64,000 nt of DNA from Arenibacter hampyeongensis (GCF_002909255.1 NZ_PIOB01000005.1:62001-126000), one strand, 5' to 3'. Positions 7,574 through 17,280 are shown, counted from the first letter of the stretch. The notes: generated by a model not told the origin, from the letters alone. A program made the numbers and translations.

Positions 7574-10500
7574 ATGAAAAACCTTCTTAATGTTAGGAGT
7601 AGGCGGTCCTGCCCTCCTAAAAACAATTTAAAAATTAAGCTTTCTATCTTGCTGATCTACGGTGCTCTTTTCAATATTAGTGCACACACGTATGAAAATA
7701 GCGAGTACATACTTTTTGGACCTAATATCATTAGTAACGACTTTGGAGCCTTAGAAATTACTGCGCAACAAATTGAAATATCCGGAACTGTAAAAGATGT
7801 TGACGGAGAGGTGTTGCCAGGAGCAAACATTGTTTTAAAAGGAACTTCCAAAGGGGTGGTGTCAGATTTTGACGGAAACTTCACTATTGCTGTTCCCAAT
7901 GCACAGGCCGTTCTTGTTGTTTCCTACATTGGTATGGAAACCAAGGAGGTGGTAGTGGGTAATCAAACTTCTTTGGAGGTTTTACTGGATTACGCCGCTG
8001 AAAAAATGGACGAGGTCGTGGTTACGGCTTTGGGTATGAAACGGGAAAAAAAGGCTTTGGGCTATGCCGTAGCCGTAGTCGAAGCTGAAGCCTTAAATCA
8101 GCAGCCCAATACAAATGTATTGAGCGGCCTATCTGGTAAAATGTCTGGAGTGCAAATAAACGAAATGGGGGGTGACATTAATGCTAAAATGAATGTGATT
8201 ATTAGAGGTCAGACCTCTTTGACAAGTAACAACGAGCCCCTGCTTGTTATTGATGGCTCACCTGTGGGTAATACTGACGCTATGCGCGATATAAGCTCTT
8301 TGGATATAGCCAGTATTTCGGTACTAAAAGGAGCGAGCGCTGCTGCTCTGTATGGTTCAAGAGCTGGTAACGGGGTAATTCTTATTACTACTAAATCTGG
8401 TGAGGGCGCTAAAAAAGGCATCGGAGTTTCGTTCACACAGAGTACCACTCTTAGTGTACCCTATAATTATTTTGAGTTACAGAATACCTTTACTACAGGT
8501 CAAAAGGGTCAGTTCAACGAATCGTCTTGGCAGTATTGGTATGGTCCAAGAGCAGGTGTTGAAGCAGTGCAATGGAATACCAATGGGCAAGCCCAACCTT
8601 TAGTAATGTATGATAATAGTTTACAAGATTTCTTTCAAACAGGGCTATCGACCCAAACGGATGCCAGTATAAGTGGCAATTATGACCGTGGTAGTTTTAA
8701 TTTTTCCATTAACCACATGAAAAGTGACGGAATTACCCCTGGAATGGAGTTGAAAAGACTTGGATTTTCGTTGGCGACTAGCTATAAGATAACCGACAAG
8801 GTAAAACTCACTACCAATATTACTATTTCTAAACCTACATCAGATAATTTACCATTAACGAACAACGGAAGTGATGATATATATATGGATATTTTTGCGA
8901 ACGCACCGCATGTGAATATTAATGACCTTAAAGATTATTGGGAAGTGGAGGGTTCGCAACAAAGAAGGGCTGGAGCTCTTCCTAATAATCCGTGGTTCTC
9001 TGCCTATGAAAGAGACAGAACCTTAGATCAAATTCGAGGCTTTGGAAATGTGCGACTGGATATCGATATTTTGCCTGGTTTAACAGCTATGGGCCGAGTA
9101 TCATTTAGTGCTAATAATGAAAAAATTGAGTCAATTTATCCTTGGTCTTATGACGGATTTGGTAGTTCTGCTGTAAAACCTTTTGGGGCGTACGAACAAA
9201 CGAAGCTCGATGAAAGAGAGTCCAATGTAGATTTCTTATTCTCTTATGATAAAAAAGTAGGTGACTTTAGAATTAACCCTTCTGTTGGTGGAAACTATTT
9301 GAATAGCAGAAATACAAGCCTTTATGGAGGTGGTGACGTTCTTACATTACCGGCCTTATATACCCTGTCCAATGTAGCCAGGCCGGGGCTGGGTTATAAT
9401 TCAGGCGTATTCGAAAAGGAAATTTACAGTCTGTACGGATTGGCATCCTTAAGTTTTAAGGAAATGGTTTACCTAGATTTAACGGCACGTAACGATTGGT
9501 CGAGTACACTACCAAAAGAAAATAGATCTTATTTCTATCCGTCGGCCTCGCTAAGTATGTTGATTTCAGAAATGACTCAGATGCCGAGTTGGGTATCCTT
9601 GGTCAAACTTAGAACGGGTTGGGCAGAAGTTGGAAAGGATACCGATCCGTATTCAATAAATCCAATATTGAATCAAACTTTTTGGGGTAACGATATTCAA
9701 TACTCCGTGCCCGGGAGTTTGCCGAACACTGCGCTTAAACCAGAAGTAGCCACTTCCTATGAAGTTGGAGCCGATTTAGGTTTCTTTAATAATCGTCTTG
9801 GATTTGAAGGAACTTGGTATAAGACACAAAATAGGAACCAAATTATTGGGGTAACAACATCGCCAATGTCTGGTTTTAGTAGTGCAACGATTAATGCTGG
9901 TAATGTTGAGAACACTGGAATAGAATTGGCTTTGAATTCGGTGCCAGTACGTACGGCTAATTTCGAATGGAATTTAGGTTTTAATTTTACCAAACAGGAA
10001 AGTAGATTGGTAGAATTAGTGGAAGGTATTGATAGAATTGGTGTAGGTAACGCGGGAAGCTTAACACAGCAGACCTTTGTTGGCGGTATTATTGGCGACC
10101 TATATTCAACCAGCGTGTTAAGAGTTGAATCAGGCGAATACGAGGGCTGGCCCATACTCAATAATAATGGGGGCTTAACATTTCAAACAGACAACGCACT
10201 AAAACCCAAGGTAGGTAAGAGTACAAATGATTTTAACGTGGGTATGAACACTTCTTTTAAGTATAAGAATTTCACTTTATCCGCCAATCTTGATTGGCGA
10301 CAAGGTGGTAATTTCTACTCCGAAACCATGAAGAGAACATCACGTTCTGGTTGGGTTGATAAATGGCAAGGTGATGCCGGTACTTTTAGCGGAATTTTAG
10401 GTTCCAATTCTTTTAATGGTGATGGAACTGCTCTTGCTAATGAAATTAAATCCAATCCTACCAAATACCAAGCTGATAATGTTTGGGTGGGGGGAAGAGA

Positions 10501-10942
10501 TGCACAAACGGGTGGTTTTCCTTATAACGGATTTGACAATGGTTCTTTTTGGCCTGGGGTAGTGAAAAATAGCGATGGCACTTATACCGAGAACTTTGGT
10601 GGTCCTGGAACAAGGTTGTTCGATGCTTATAAAGTCGTGGAACCGGGTGGTGGATTATGGGATGTGGGATCATCCTTTATGTATGATCTTTCTTTTATTA
10701 AGTTAAGGAATATTACGTTTACCTATGACATGCCTCAAAAATTTGCCTCAAAAATTTCGGCCCAAAAGGTTTCATTCTCTGTTTTTACAAAGAATATTAT
10801 GATATGGAATGCAGCTGATATTGGCATAGATCCTGAACTTGCCTATTATCAAAATAACGGTTCTTACGATATAGGAAAAGAGAAATGGAACGCCCTCCCA
10901 TGGGTTGCTCCCGTAGGATTTACAATTAATTTGACATTTTAA
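7574..10942 (+). CDS. SusC/RagA-family TonB-linked outer-membrane receptor lacking STN (SusC2)
   Basis: This 1122-residue protein is a paralogue of SusC1, close to identical in motif order over plug and barrel (for example YLDLTARNDWSSTLPKEN and LRTGWAEVGKDTDPY). It has the same N-terminal extension with CPP at 13-15, a signal sequence, a carboxypeptidase-regulatory-like domain (about 69-140) and KMDEVVVTALG (144-154). The STN domain of SusC1 is replaced by about 25 unrelated residues, which accounts for the length difference of roughly 70 residues. SusC2 should transport but probably cannot signal to FecR. Its susD partner follows after 11 bases. Tandem duplication followed by domain loss is the simplest reading. 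Confidence 0.95.
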   Translation: MKNLLNVRSRRSCPPKNNLKIKLSILLIYGALFNISAHTYENSEYILFGPNIISNDFGALEITAQQIEISGTVKDVDGEVLPGANIVLKGTSKGVVSDFDGNFTIAVPNAQAVLVVSYIGMETKEVVVGNQTSLEVLLDYAAEKMDEVVVTALGMKREKKALGYAVAVVEAEALNQQPNTNVLSGLSGKMSGVQINEMGGDINAKMNVIIRGQTSLTSNNEPLLVIDGSPVGNTDAMRDISSLDIASISVLKGASAAALYGSRAGNGVILITTKSGEGAKKGIGVSFTQSTTLSVPYNYFELQNTFTTGQKGQFNESSWQYWYGPRAGVEAVQWNTNGQAQPLVMYDNSLQDFFQTGLSTQTDASISGNYDRGSFNFSINHMKSDGITPGMELKRLGFSLATSYKITDKVKLTTNITISKPTSDNLPLTNNGSDDIYMDIFANAPHVNINDLKDYWEVEGSQQRRAGALPNNPWFSAYERDRTLDQIRGFGNVRLDIDILPGLTAMGRVSFSANNEKIESIYPWSYDGFGSSAVKPFGAYEQTKLDERESNVDFLFSYDKKVGDFRINPSVGGNYLNSRNTSLYGGGDVLTLPALYTLSNVARPGLGYNSGVFEKEIYSLYGLASLSFKEMVYLDLTARNDWSSTLPKENRSYFYPSASLSMLISEMTQMPSWVSLVKLRTGWAEVGKDTDPYSINPILNQTFWGNDIQYSVPGSLPNTALKPEVATSYEVGADLGFFNNRLGFEGTWYKTQNRNQIIGVTTSPMSGFSSATINAGNVENTGIELALNSVPVRTANFEWNLGFNFTKQESRLVELVEGIDRIGVGNAGSLTQQTFVGGIIGDLYSTSVLRVESGEYEGWPILNNNGGLTFQTDNALKPKVGKSTNDFNVGMNTSFKYKNFTLSANLDWRQGGNFYSETMKRTSRSGWVDKWQGDAGTFSGILGSNSFNGDGTALANEIKSNPTKYQADNVWVGGRDAQTGGFPYNGFDNGSFWPGVVKNSDGTYTENFGGPGTRLFDAYKVVEPGGGLWDVGSSFMYDLSFIKLRNITFTYDMPQKFASKISAQKVSFSVFTKNIMIWNAADIGIDPELAYYQNNGSYDIGKEKWNALPWVAPVGFTINLTF

Positions 10943-10953
10943 ATAGATAAAAA

Positions 10954-12687
10954 ATGAAAAAGATATATAAAACTTTAAGATGGTCCATTCTATCAATGAG
11001 TATGCTTGTCGTGTGCTCTTGTAGTGATTCGCTGGACGAGACCAATATTAGCTCCAATACCCTACCGGAGAGTAAGATCGACATTAGATTTGTTCTAACG
11101 AATGTGCTAACCTCTACAGCTAAAAATGAGGCAGAAACCAATTACAAAGCAAGAGAGGTAAGTGCTGGCAGCCAATATCTTCAACGGGATAATGTTGACT
11201 TCTATAGCTTCTATTTTGTTTGGGATACCAAAAATTTTAATAGTTTCTTCCCAATCTTAACCAATAGTCAATATATATATGACCGTGCGGAAACGGAGAA
11301 GGAAGGTGATGAACAAAAGTATTACCAGGCGGTATCCCTTATTATGAAGTCATATACTTATGGTTTTTTGACTTCAACATTTGGTGATATCCCATACTCA
11401 GAAGCCATAAAAGGCGAGGATAGAGGTGATGCCTTTGCGCCGAAATACGATGCGCAAGAGGATGTTTTCTTGGGCATATTATCAGACCTTTCAACAGCAA
11501 ATGATATGCTAAAAGGTGTTGGTACCATCGGTATTGCATCTAGCGCAGACGTAGTATTTCAAGGTGACGGTCAAAAGTGGCGAAAATTTGCCAATTCATT
11601 GCGTTTGAGATATTGTATGCGTTTATCTGAAAAAACACTTACAGGCTTGGATCCTTCGGCAGAGATAGCGTCTATAGTCAACAATCCTACTGAAAACCCT
11701 ATTATGACGGATATTGGTGATAATGCTGCGGTAAAATGGGTAGGCTCTGCTTCTGACAACAGCTTTCCCGGGGGGCCACTTTCGTATACTTTTCGATCGG
11801 AATTCTATAGAAGAAAACCTTCTGCTACTATTGTGAAAGATCTTATCGAATTGAAAGACCCAAGATTAACGACTTGGATAAGACCGGTAGATGTTCAAAT
11901 TTTTCCAGGTGCTACTGATGGAGTAGAGTTGGTTGATGGTAGGGTAAGGCGAAACACTACGGTAGATATTGCTGGAAGAAATGCCGATTCAGATTTGACC
12001 AATGATGTTAATACTTCCTTGTTCGTTGGACTTGGGGTTGCGCTAAGTGCACCCAATGACTATAATATGGGAAATACGGTTACCGATGTACGTTCCGGTA
12101 TTACAGCGCTGGATCCAGATATATATTTGGGAGATTCATCCAATCCACATATCTCTTATCTAACCAATATATATTCCGAAAATGCGAATGAATTGTCGGC
12201 TACTATGTTTATGAGCAGCGGCGAAACCCAATTTATTTTGGCGGAAGCGAGCGAACGAGGTTGGATCGGCGGTAACCCAATGGATTACTACCTTAACGGA
12301 ATTGAACTATCTTTTGATCGCTGGCAAATTGCTGACGGTGCCAGCTCCGCGATATATGATGAAGGCAGCAATTCTCTGGTCGATTTTGATAAGGCTGCTT
12401 ATATGGCCAATGCCCAATCAATTTACACCAATGCAGCAGACAAAATGGAACCCATAATGCATCAAAAGTGGATTGCAGGCTGGCTGACAGCTGAAGCATG
12501 GTTTGACTGGAGAAGGACAGGCTTGCCAGAATTGGAAAAGAATGTTATTCAGGGTGCAAAAGGTCAAGATATACCTAAAAGACAAATCTTGTCGGATCCC
12601 TTTAATGAAGTTAATCTAACCCAAGCTACTGGCAGATTGCAGCCTGCAGTCAATGATCCATGGTCCTTAATGTGGTTATTGCAATAA
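10954..12687 (+). CDS. SusD/RagB-family nutrient-binding lipoprotein (SusD2)
   Basis: This 577-residue surface lipoprotein is the partner of SusC2 and paralogue of SusD1. The signal peptide leads to a Cys at 21 or 23 (LVVCSCSD); Cys23 aligns with SusD1. Shared motifs include EFYRRKPSATIV, NTSLFVGL, MHQKWIAGWLTAEAWFDWRR and a final WSLMWLLQ. Divergence from SusD1 is spread along the chain, so the two may bind related but not identical ligands. A terminator follows directly. Family assignment is secure; ligand unknown. Confidence 0.93.
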   Translation: MKKIYKTLRWSILSMSMLVVCSCSDSLDETNISSNTLPESKIDIRFVLTNVLTSTAKNEAETNYKAREVSAGSQYLQRDNVDFYSFYFVWDTKNFNSFFPILTNSQYIYDRAETEKEGDEQKYYQAVSLIMKSYTYGFLTSTFGDIPYSEAIKGEDRGDAFAPKYDAQEDVFLGILSDLSTANDMLKGVGTIGIASSADVVFQGDGQKWRKFANSLRLRYCMRLSEKTLTGLDPSAEIASIVNNPTENPIMTDIGDNAAVKWVGSASDNSFPGGPLSYTFRSEFYRRKPSATIVKDLIELKDPRLTTWIRPVDVQIFPGATDGVELVDGRVRRNTTVDIAGRNADSDLTNDVNTSLFVGLGVALSAPNDYNMGNTVTDVRSGITALDPDIYLGDSSNPHISYLTNIYSENANELSATMFMSSGETQFILAEASERGWIGGNPMDYYLNGIELSFDRWQIADGASSAIYDEGSNSLVDFDKAAYMANAQSIYTNAADKMEPIMHQKWIAGWLTAEAWFDWRRTGLPELEKNVIQGAKGQDIPKRQILSDPFNEVNLTQATGRLQPAVNDPWSLMWLLQ

Positions 12688-12716
12688 TCTAAAGCCAAGT
12701 CTTTTGAGATATTTTT

Positions 12717-12755
12717 CCAGACCTGTATGCCGTGCGCTTGCAGGTCTGGTTTTTT
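12717..12755 (+). terminator. rho-independent terminator after susD2
   Basis: CCAGACCTG (12717-12725) pairs perfectly with CAGGTCTGG (12741-12749), followed by six T's. It lies 29 bases after the susD2 stop and separates it from the convergent sigma-factor gene. Confidence 0.88.
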
Positions 12756-12878
12756 GTGAAATATTCTTGTTGATGGTAATGTCTATTGGATCACTAAATT
12801 AATCTTGGTGCGGATGCATCCTTAAGATAGGTTGCAATCTTCCTTAAAGTGAGTGGGAGAAGTAGAATTGACCTTGGA

Positions 12879-13469
12879 TTAGGCCAATTTAACCATAGAC
12901 AGGAACATCAGGACCAATTTCTTTAATTTGACCTCCGTTCCTTTTCTAATTATGTTGTATGCATTCGTAATTTGACCTTCTACCGCTTTAACGGAAATAT
13001 TTAAATAGGCAGCTATCTCAGAGTTGGTAAGGCCATCTTGTTTGCTCAATAAAAAAACCTGCTTACATTTGGCGGGTAATTGCTCCACTTCCCTTTTTAC
13101 GAGGCTTATTTTTTCCTCTAGAAGTTGATTGTTGGCGTCGTCCACCGCAATATTTACCGCATTCCAATATGCTTCATCCAATGAAGTGGTCGGTTTATTT
13201 TTTCTGATATTATCAATAAATTCATTGTAAACCGATTTGTACAAAAGACCTTGAAAGGATTCCCTGATATTTATATTTTGTCTGCGTTCCCATAATCGTA
13301 AAAATACGTTTTGAACTATATCCTGGGCCTGTGGGTAATCATTGGTAAAGCTATAGGCGTAGATCAAGAGTTTTTTGTAGTAAGTTTCCATCACCTGTTC
13401 AAAAGCTTTCCCTTCTCCTGCGATGAGTTGTCCAACTAAAACTACGGTATTGCGATCTGCATTGGTCAT
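12879..13469 (-). CDS. ECF RNA polymerase sigma-70 factor
   Basis: This 196-residue protein has sigma region 2 (about 22-68, with YAYSFTNDYPQAQDIVQNVF and LRLWERR) and region 4 (about 130-178, LPAKCKQVFLLSKQDGLTNSEIAAYLNISV and on, abbreviated). It matches the FecR-linked family expanded in Bacteroidota. Such sigma genes normally sit just upstream of fecR. Here it is convergent with susD2 and about 11 kb from fecR, but still borders the susCD block. It is the only ECF sigma in the window and so the best candidate partner of FecR; this pairing is inferred. The C-terminus (LKKLVLMFLSMVKLA) is hydrophobic, as often seen in this group. Confidence 0.92.
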   Translation of the reverse strand: MTNADRNTVVLVGQLIAGEGKAFEQVMETYYKKLLIYAYSFTNDYPQAQDIVQNVFLRLWERRQNINIRESFQGLLYKSVYNEFIDNIRKNKPTTSLDEAYWNAVNIAVDDANNQLLEEKISLVKREVEQLPAKCKQVFLLSKQDGLTNSEIAAYLNISVKAVEGQITNAYNIIRKGTEVKLKKLVLMFLSMVKLA

Positions 13470-13763
13470 TAGGGAGAGGGTTGTCCAGGTTCTAAAACTG
13501 GTGCAAGGAACTTAAAAGCTAAGGATCTAAAGTTGCCTCATTGTTAATAAATCAACATATATAGGTAAATATTATCTATTTCTCGGGTTAATATACTTAA
13601 AATATGATTTTAAAAAAAATAAATCGGGCTAGAACAGAATTCCCTAATTCCTTAGTTTAATTATTTATGGGATTATACCATGATTTTGACTTTTTCATTT
13701 CACGATTTTGGAACAAACTATCTATGTATTGGTCTTGTTGGCAGTAGTACGGAGAAATGAATT
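13470..13763. other. intergenic region upstream of the sigma gene
   Basis: Nearly 300 AT-rich bases lie between the sigma-factor start and the terminator of the dehydrogenase gene. No open reading frame, tRNA or clear promoter box was recognised. Confidence 0.4.
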
Positions 13764-13799
13764 AAAAAACCAGACCAAGGAATTCTTGTCTGGTTTTTT
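13764..13799 (-). terminator. terminator of the acyl-CoA dehydrogenase gene
   Basis: AAAAAACCAGAC (13764-13775) and GTCTGGTTTTTT (13788-13799) form a stem with an inner CAAG/CTTG pair and one bulged C. On the minus strand the outer arm gives six T's, 36 bases after the dehydrogenase stop codon. Confidence 0.8.
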
Positions 13800-13835
13800 A
13801 TATTTTTTTGGTTAAAAGGGAAGGGGTACGGCTAC

Positions 13836-15014
13836 TTATTGAAAAGCAGGAAGTCCTGTAATATCCGCCCCTGTAATCAATAGGTGAATATCGTGTGTGC
13901 CCTCATAGGTAATAACGCTTTCTAGATTCATCATATGGCGCATTATGCTATACTCCCCTGTAATACCCATACCTCCTAAAATCTGTCTGGCTTCACGGGC
14001 TATCTTTATGGCCATGTCCACATTATTGCGTTTGGCCATTGAAATTTGGGCTGTAGTGGCCCTACCTTCATTTTTTAATTGACCCAATCTGAAGGCCAAC
14101 AATTGCGCTTTGGTGATTTCTGTAATCATCTCTGCCAATTTTTTTTGTTGGAGCTGGTAAGCAGCAATAGGTTTACCAAATTGTATGCGTTCTTTGGCGT
14201 ACCTCAAAGCGGTGTCATAACAATCCATCGCTGCACCAATGGCACCCCATGCAATCCCATAACGGGCAGAATCCAAACAACCCAAAGGTGCACCTAGTCC
14301 ACTTTTTCCGGCCAACAGATTTTCTTTGGGAACTTTAACATTATCAAAAATTAATTCTCCAGTAGCTGACGCACGCAACGACCATTTATTATGGGTCTCG
14401 GGTGTGGTAAAACCTGCCATGCCTCTCTCTACAATAAGCCCGTGTATACGTCCCTCCTCATTTTTTGCCCACACCACGGCGATGTCGGCAAATGGAGAAT
14501 TGGATATCCATAGTTTTGCCCCATTTAGAAGGAAATGATCTCCCATATCTTTAAATCGGGTTTCCATACCACTTGGGTTGGAACCGTGATTGGGCTCGGT
14601 TAACCCAAAACATCCCATAAATTCCCCAGAGGCAAGTTTAGGCAAGTATTTTTTTCGCTGATCTTCGTTTCCATAGGTGAAAATAGGATACATTACTAAA
14701 GAAGATTGTACCGAGGCAGTTGATCGTACCCCGCTGTCACCGCGTTCTATTTCCTGCATAATGAGTCCATAACTTATCTGGTCCAATCCGGCTCCGCCAT
14801 ATTCTTCAGGGATATAGGGTCCAAAAGCGCCAATTTCCGATAAACCCTTAATAATTTGCTTAGGGAATTCTGCTTTTTGGGCATATTCTTCTATGATAGG
14901 GGATATATCGCGCTTTACCCACTGCCTGGCTGCATCGCGAACCAATTTATGTTCTTCTGATAAAAGGTCGTCTAAATTGTAATAATCAGGGGCTTCAAAT
15001 AAATCGGGTCGCAT
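13836..15014 (-). CDS. acyl-CoA dehydrogenase, glutaryl-CoA dehydrogenase-like
   Basis: This 392-residue FAD enzyme would oxidise an acyl-CoA in the cytoplasm, passing electrons to electron-transfer flavoprotein. The sequence follows glutaryl-CoA dehydrogenase closely: DSGVRSTASVQSSLVMYPI, CFGLTEPNHGSNPSGMETR, LWISNSPFADIAVVWAK, and the catalytic-Glu segment VITYEGTHDIHLL near the end. In that family the enzyme also decarboxylates glutaryl-CoA to crotonyl-CoA in lysine/tryptophan breakdown. The start is put at ATG 15014; a longer frame would need a TTG start at 15044. It is transcribed alone or with trmN6. Substrate assignment is by motif similarity only. Confidence 0.88.
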   Translation of the reverse strand: MRPDLFEAPDYYNLDDLLSEEHKLVRDAARQWVKRDISPIIEEYAQKAEFPKQIIKGLSEIGAFGPYIPEEYGGAGLDQISYGLIMQEIERGDSGVRSTASVQSSLVMYPIFTYGNEDQRKKYLPKLASGEFMGCFGLTEPNHGSNPSGMETRFKDMGDHFLLNGAKLWISNSPFADIAVVWAKNEEGRIHGLIVERGMAGFTTPETHNKWSLRASATGELIFDNVKVPKENLLAGKSGLGAPLGCLDSARYGIAWGAIGAAMDCYDTALRYAKERIQFGKPIAAYQLQQKKLAEMITEITKAQLLAFRLGQLKNEGRATTAQISMAKRNNVDMAIKIAREARQILGGMGITGEYSIMRHMMNLESVITYEGTHDIHLLITGADITGLPAFQ

Positions 15015-15087
15015 AGAATCAATTTTAAAATCAAAAATAAACAATTAAAGGATTTGTTTAAAAATATAACACAAGAAAGTACAGTTG

Positions 15088-15801
15088 TTACATTTTTAAA
15101 TAAAAATCCTTGGTAAGATCAATGTATTTCTGGGTGTATTTGTGTCGCTCCAATTCTATTGTCAGGTCGTTGGTGCCCACCAATATATTTCCAAATTGGA
15201 ATTCAATTAAACTGCGCTTTATTTCTGATTCCGGATTTCCTTTTACCCTTGTTATCCTTTTTGGGAAAAGGTCTAGCTTTTGGGCTATTTCCAAAAAATC
15301 TTGTTCTTCCTTATATGGGACAATGGTTGAGAATGTCCCATTTTTGGACATTAGTTTGGCAACGCTGTTCAAAAGTTCCCCAAAAGGGAGGGATTGATTC
15401 TGTCTTGCCCTATCCCGATTTTCATCTCCACTTGATACTTTTTCTGAATAGAATGGTGGGTTGGAAACAATAAGATCGTAATTAGCATCCATTTCATCAA
15501 CAAACTCATCCAGGGAGGCGTGGTAACAGAATAGGCGATCGGCCCAGTCGGAGCTTTCAAAATTGTCAACGCATTGCTCATAGGCATCCTCATTGATCTC
15601 CACAGCGTCAATTACATCGGAATTACTTCTTTGTGCCAACATCAAGGCAATAAGCCCAGTTCCAGCGCCTATATCCAAAATAGATTGCGGTTGCTGCTGT
15701 AAGGAAGTCCAAGCACCCAACAAAACTCCATCGGTTCCAATTTTCATGGCGCAGCGATCCTGATGAATTTGGAATAGTTTAAATTGGAAGGGCTTGTTCA
15801 T
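15088..15801 (-). CDS. trmN6: tRNA1(Val) (adenine(37)-N6)-methyltransferase
   Basis: This 237-residue cytoplasmic methyltransferase would place N6-methyl on A37 of tRNA1(Val) using S-adenosylmethionine. Evidence is the SAM-binding motif ILDIGAGTGLIALMLAQRS (about 41-59), the N6-adenine catalytic motif NPPF in LIVSNPPFYSEKV (about 110-122), and the opening FKLFQIHQDRCAMKIGTDGV, characteristic of the TrmN6/YfiC group. Length is normal. It is followed after about 70 bases by the dehydrogenase gene on the same strand. The only other reading is a general small methyltransferase. Confidence 0.9.
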   Translation of the reverse strand: MNKPFQFKLFQIHQDRCAMKIGTDGVLLGAWTSLQQQPQSILDIGAGTGLIALMLAQRSNSDVIDAVEINEDAYEQCVDNFESSDWADRLFCYHASLDEFVDEMDANYDLIVSNPPFYSEKVSSGDENRDRARQNQSLPFGELLNSVAKLMSKNGTFSTIVPYKEEQDFLEIAQKLDLFPKRITRVKGNPESEIKRSLIEFQFGNILVGTNDLTIELERHKYTQKYIDLTKDFYLKM

Positions 15802-15852
15802 AAAAATGCTGGTGTTTTGGAATTTTATTACGTTGTTGGAAGACGGATTTTT

Positions 15853-17280
15853 TTAATCTACTTTGCCTGCCTCCCTGTTGTTGGTGCCTTCCAGATCCAG
15901 TAGTGAATCGCCTAATTCGTGGCGCATGTCGTTCGCAAGGACCTTAATCTTATCTACCACTTCTGGGAAATCCGCTGCTACATTGTTGGTTTCGCTTATG
16001 TCCGTTGTAACATCATAAAGTTCTATTTCTTCCATTTCTATCATTCTGTATTCCCCAGGGAGTCCATCCATCCCAGGTTCTTGGCCGTCCATGGTCCTAT
16101 AGGTATGTGGAAAGTACATTTTCCATTTGCCATAACGCACTCCCATAAGTTCGTTTATCCTATAGTAAAAGAAATAAGCTTCTTGTGGACTCTCTTCTCT
16201 TTCCCCTGTAAAAACGGACCAAGCGCTTTTGCCGTCGATAGTCAGATTTGGCAGTCGGGCACCGGTTATTTCTGCAATGGTAGGTAAAATATCTATAGCC
16301 ATTACTGGTACGTCTATAGTTTTTCCAGATGTTAACTTTTTAGGGTATTGCATAATAAAAGGCTCTCGCTGTGCACCTTCCCAAGCCGTACCTTTGCCTT
16401 CCCTAAATGGTAACGCACTTCCGGCATGATTGCCATAGGACAGCCAAGGTCCATTGTCCGAAGTAAATATTACCAAAGTATTATCTTCCAGGCCATTCTT
16501 TTTTAAAGCAGCCAGTATTTCACCCACGGACCAGTCGATTTCCATAATTACATCACCGTATAGCCCTCTTTTGGATTTTCCTTTAAATTTATCGGAGACA
16601 AAAAGGGGTACATGTGGCTGTGGATGTGGCACATAAAGGAAGAAAGGATTGTTTTTATTTCTATTGATAAAATCTACGCTCCTTTCCGTTATTTGGGTGG
16701 TTAGTTGGGATTGATCTGTAAGCGTGTCCAGCACCGTTTCGTTTTCATATAATGGAAGTGGACCAAAATTGAAAACGGTGCCCTGTTGGGGGTGGTATGG
16801 CCACATGTCATTGGAGTAGGGGATGCCAAAAAATTCATCAAAACCATGTCGCGTGGGCAAGAATTCTGGACTATCGCCCAGATGCCATTTTCCAAAAATT
16901 GCTGTTGTATATCCAATGGCTTTTAGCATTTCTGCCAAGGTCATCTCAGAAGAATTTATACCAGTTGGGCTACCAGGACCCAGGGCGTTGTGTATCCCAA
17001 TTCGGTTGGGGTAGCAACCGGTTAAGATACCGGCTCTGGAGGCGGAACAAATGGGTTGCGCGGAGTAAAAACTGCTGAGTTTTACCCCATCTTTTGCCAT
17101 CTGGTCCAAATGGGGGGTTTCAATGTTGGGGGAGCCAAAAACACCTACATCCTGATACCCTTGATCATCCGTAAAAATTAAAATTACGTTCGGTGGAATC
17201 TCTGGTTTGGTTTCTTTTTGCTTCTCGGCACAGGAAAACAAAAAAAGAGTAAGGAGAACAGCGGTTAAATTTTTGAACAT
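15853..17280 (-). CDS. S1-family sulfatase, lipoprotein
   Basis: This 475-residue arylsulfatase-type hydrolase would remove sulfate esters outside the cytoplasm. The start is ATG 17280, which gives a lipoprotein signal (LFLFSC, Cys17); a longer frame to 17370 lacks a signal at its start. The metal motif is FTDDQGYQDVG (36-46). The active-site motif CSASR has Cys78, the residue converted to formylglycine. IFGKWHLG and FTSDNGPW are the other expected motifs. The gene is isolated from the larger sulfatase cluster at 34-50 kb. C-S-A-S-R is less common than C-A-P-S-R but fits the C-x-(A/P)-S-R rule. Substrate unknown. Confidence 0.92.
   Translation of the reverse strand: MFKNLTAVLLTLFLFSCAEKQKETKPEIPPNVILIFTDDQGYQDVGVFGSPNIETPHLDQMAKDGVKLSSFYSAQPICSASRAGILTGCYPNRIGIHNALGPGSPTGINSSEMTLAEMLKAIGYTTAIFGKWHLGDSPEFLPTRHGFDEFFGIPYSNDMWPYHPQQGTVFNFGPLPLYENETVLDTLTDQSQLTTQITERSVDFINRNKNNPFFLYVPHPQPHVPLFVSDKFKGKSKRGLYGDVIMEIDWSVGEILAALKKNGLEDNTLVIFTSDNGPWLSYGNHAGSALPFREGKGTAWEGAQREPFIMQYPKKLTSGKTIDVPVMAIDILPTIAEITGARLPNLTIDGKSAWSVFTGEREESPQEAYFFYYRINELMGVRYGKWKMYFPHTYRTMDGQEPGMDGLPGEYRMIEMEEIELYDVTTDISETNNVAADFPEVVDKIKVLANDMRHELGDSLLDLEGTNNREAGKVD

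Noticed and set aside
9757..10161. Minus-strand frame of 134 codons
   Set aside because: It is antisense to the barrel-coding part of susC2, where codon bias leaves the opposite strand open; the translation is not protein-like.
15110..15473. Two overlapping plus-strand frames of 95-104 codons
   Set aside because: They are antisense to trmN6, a clear conserved gene; nothing in their translations resembles a domain.
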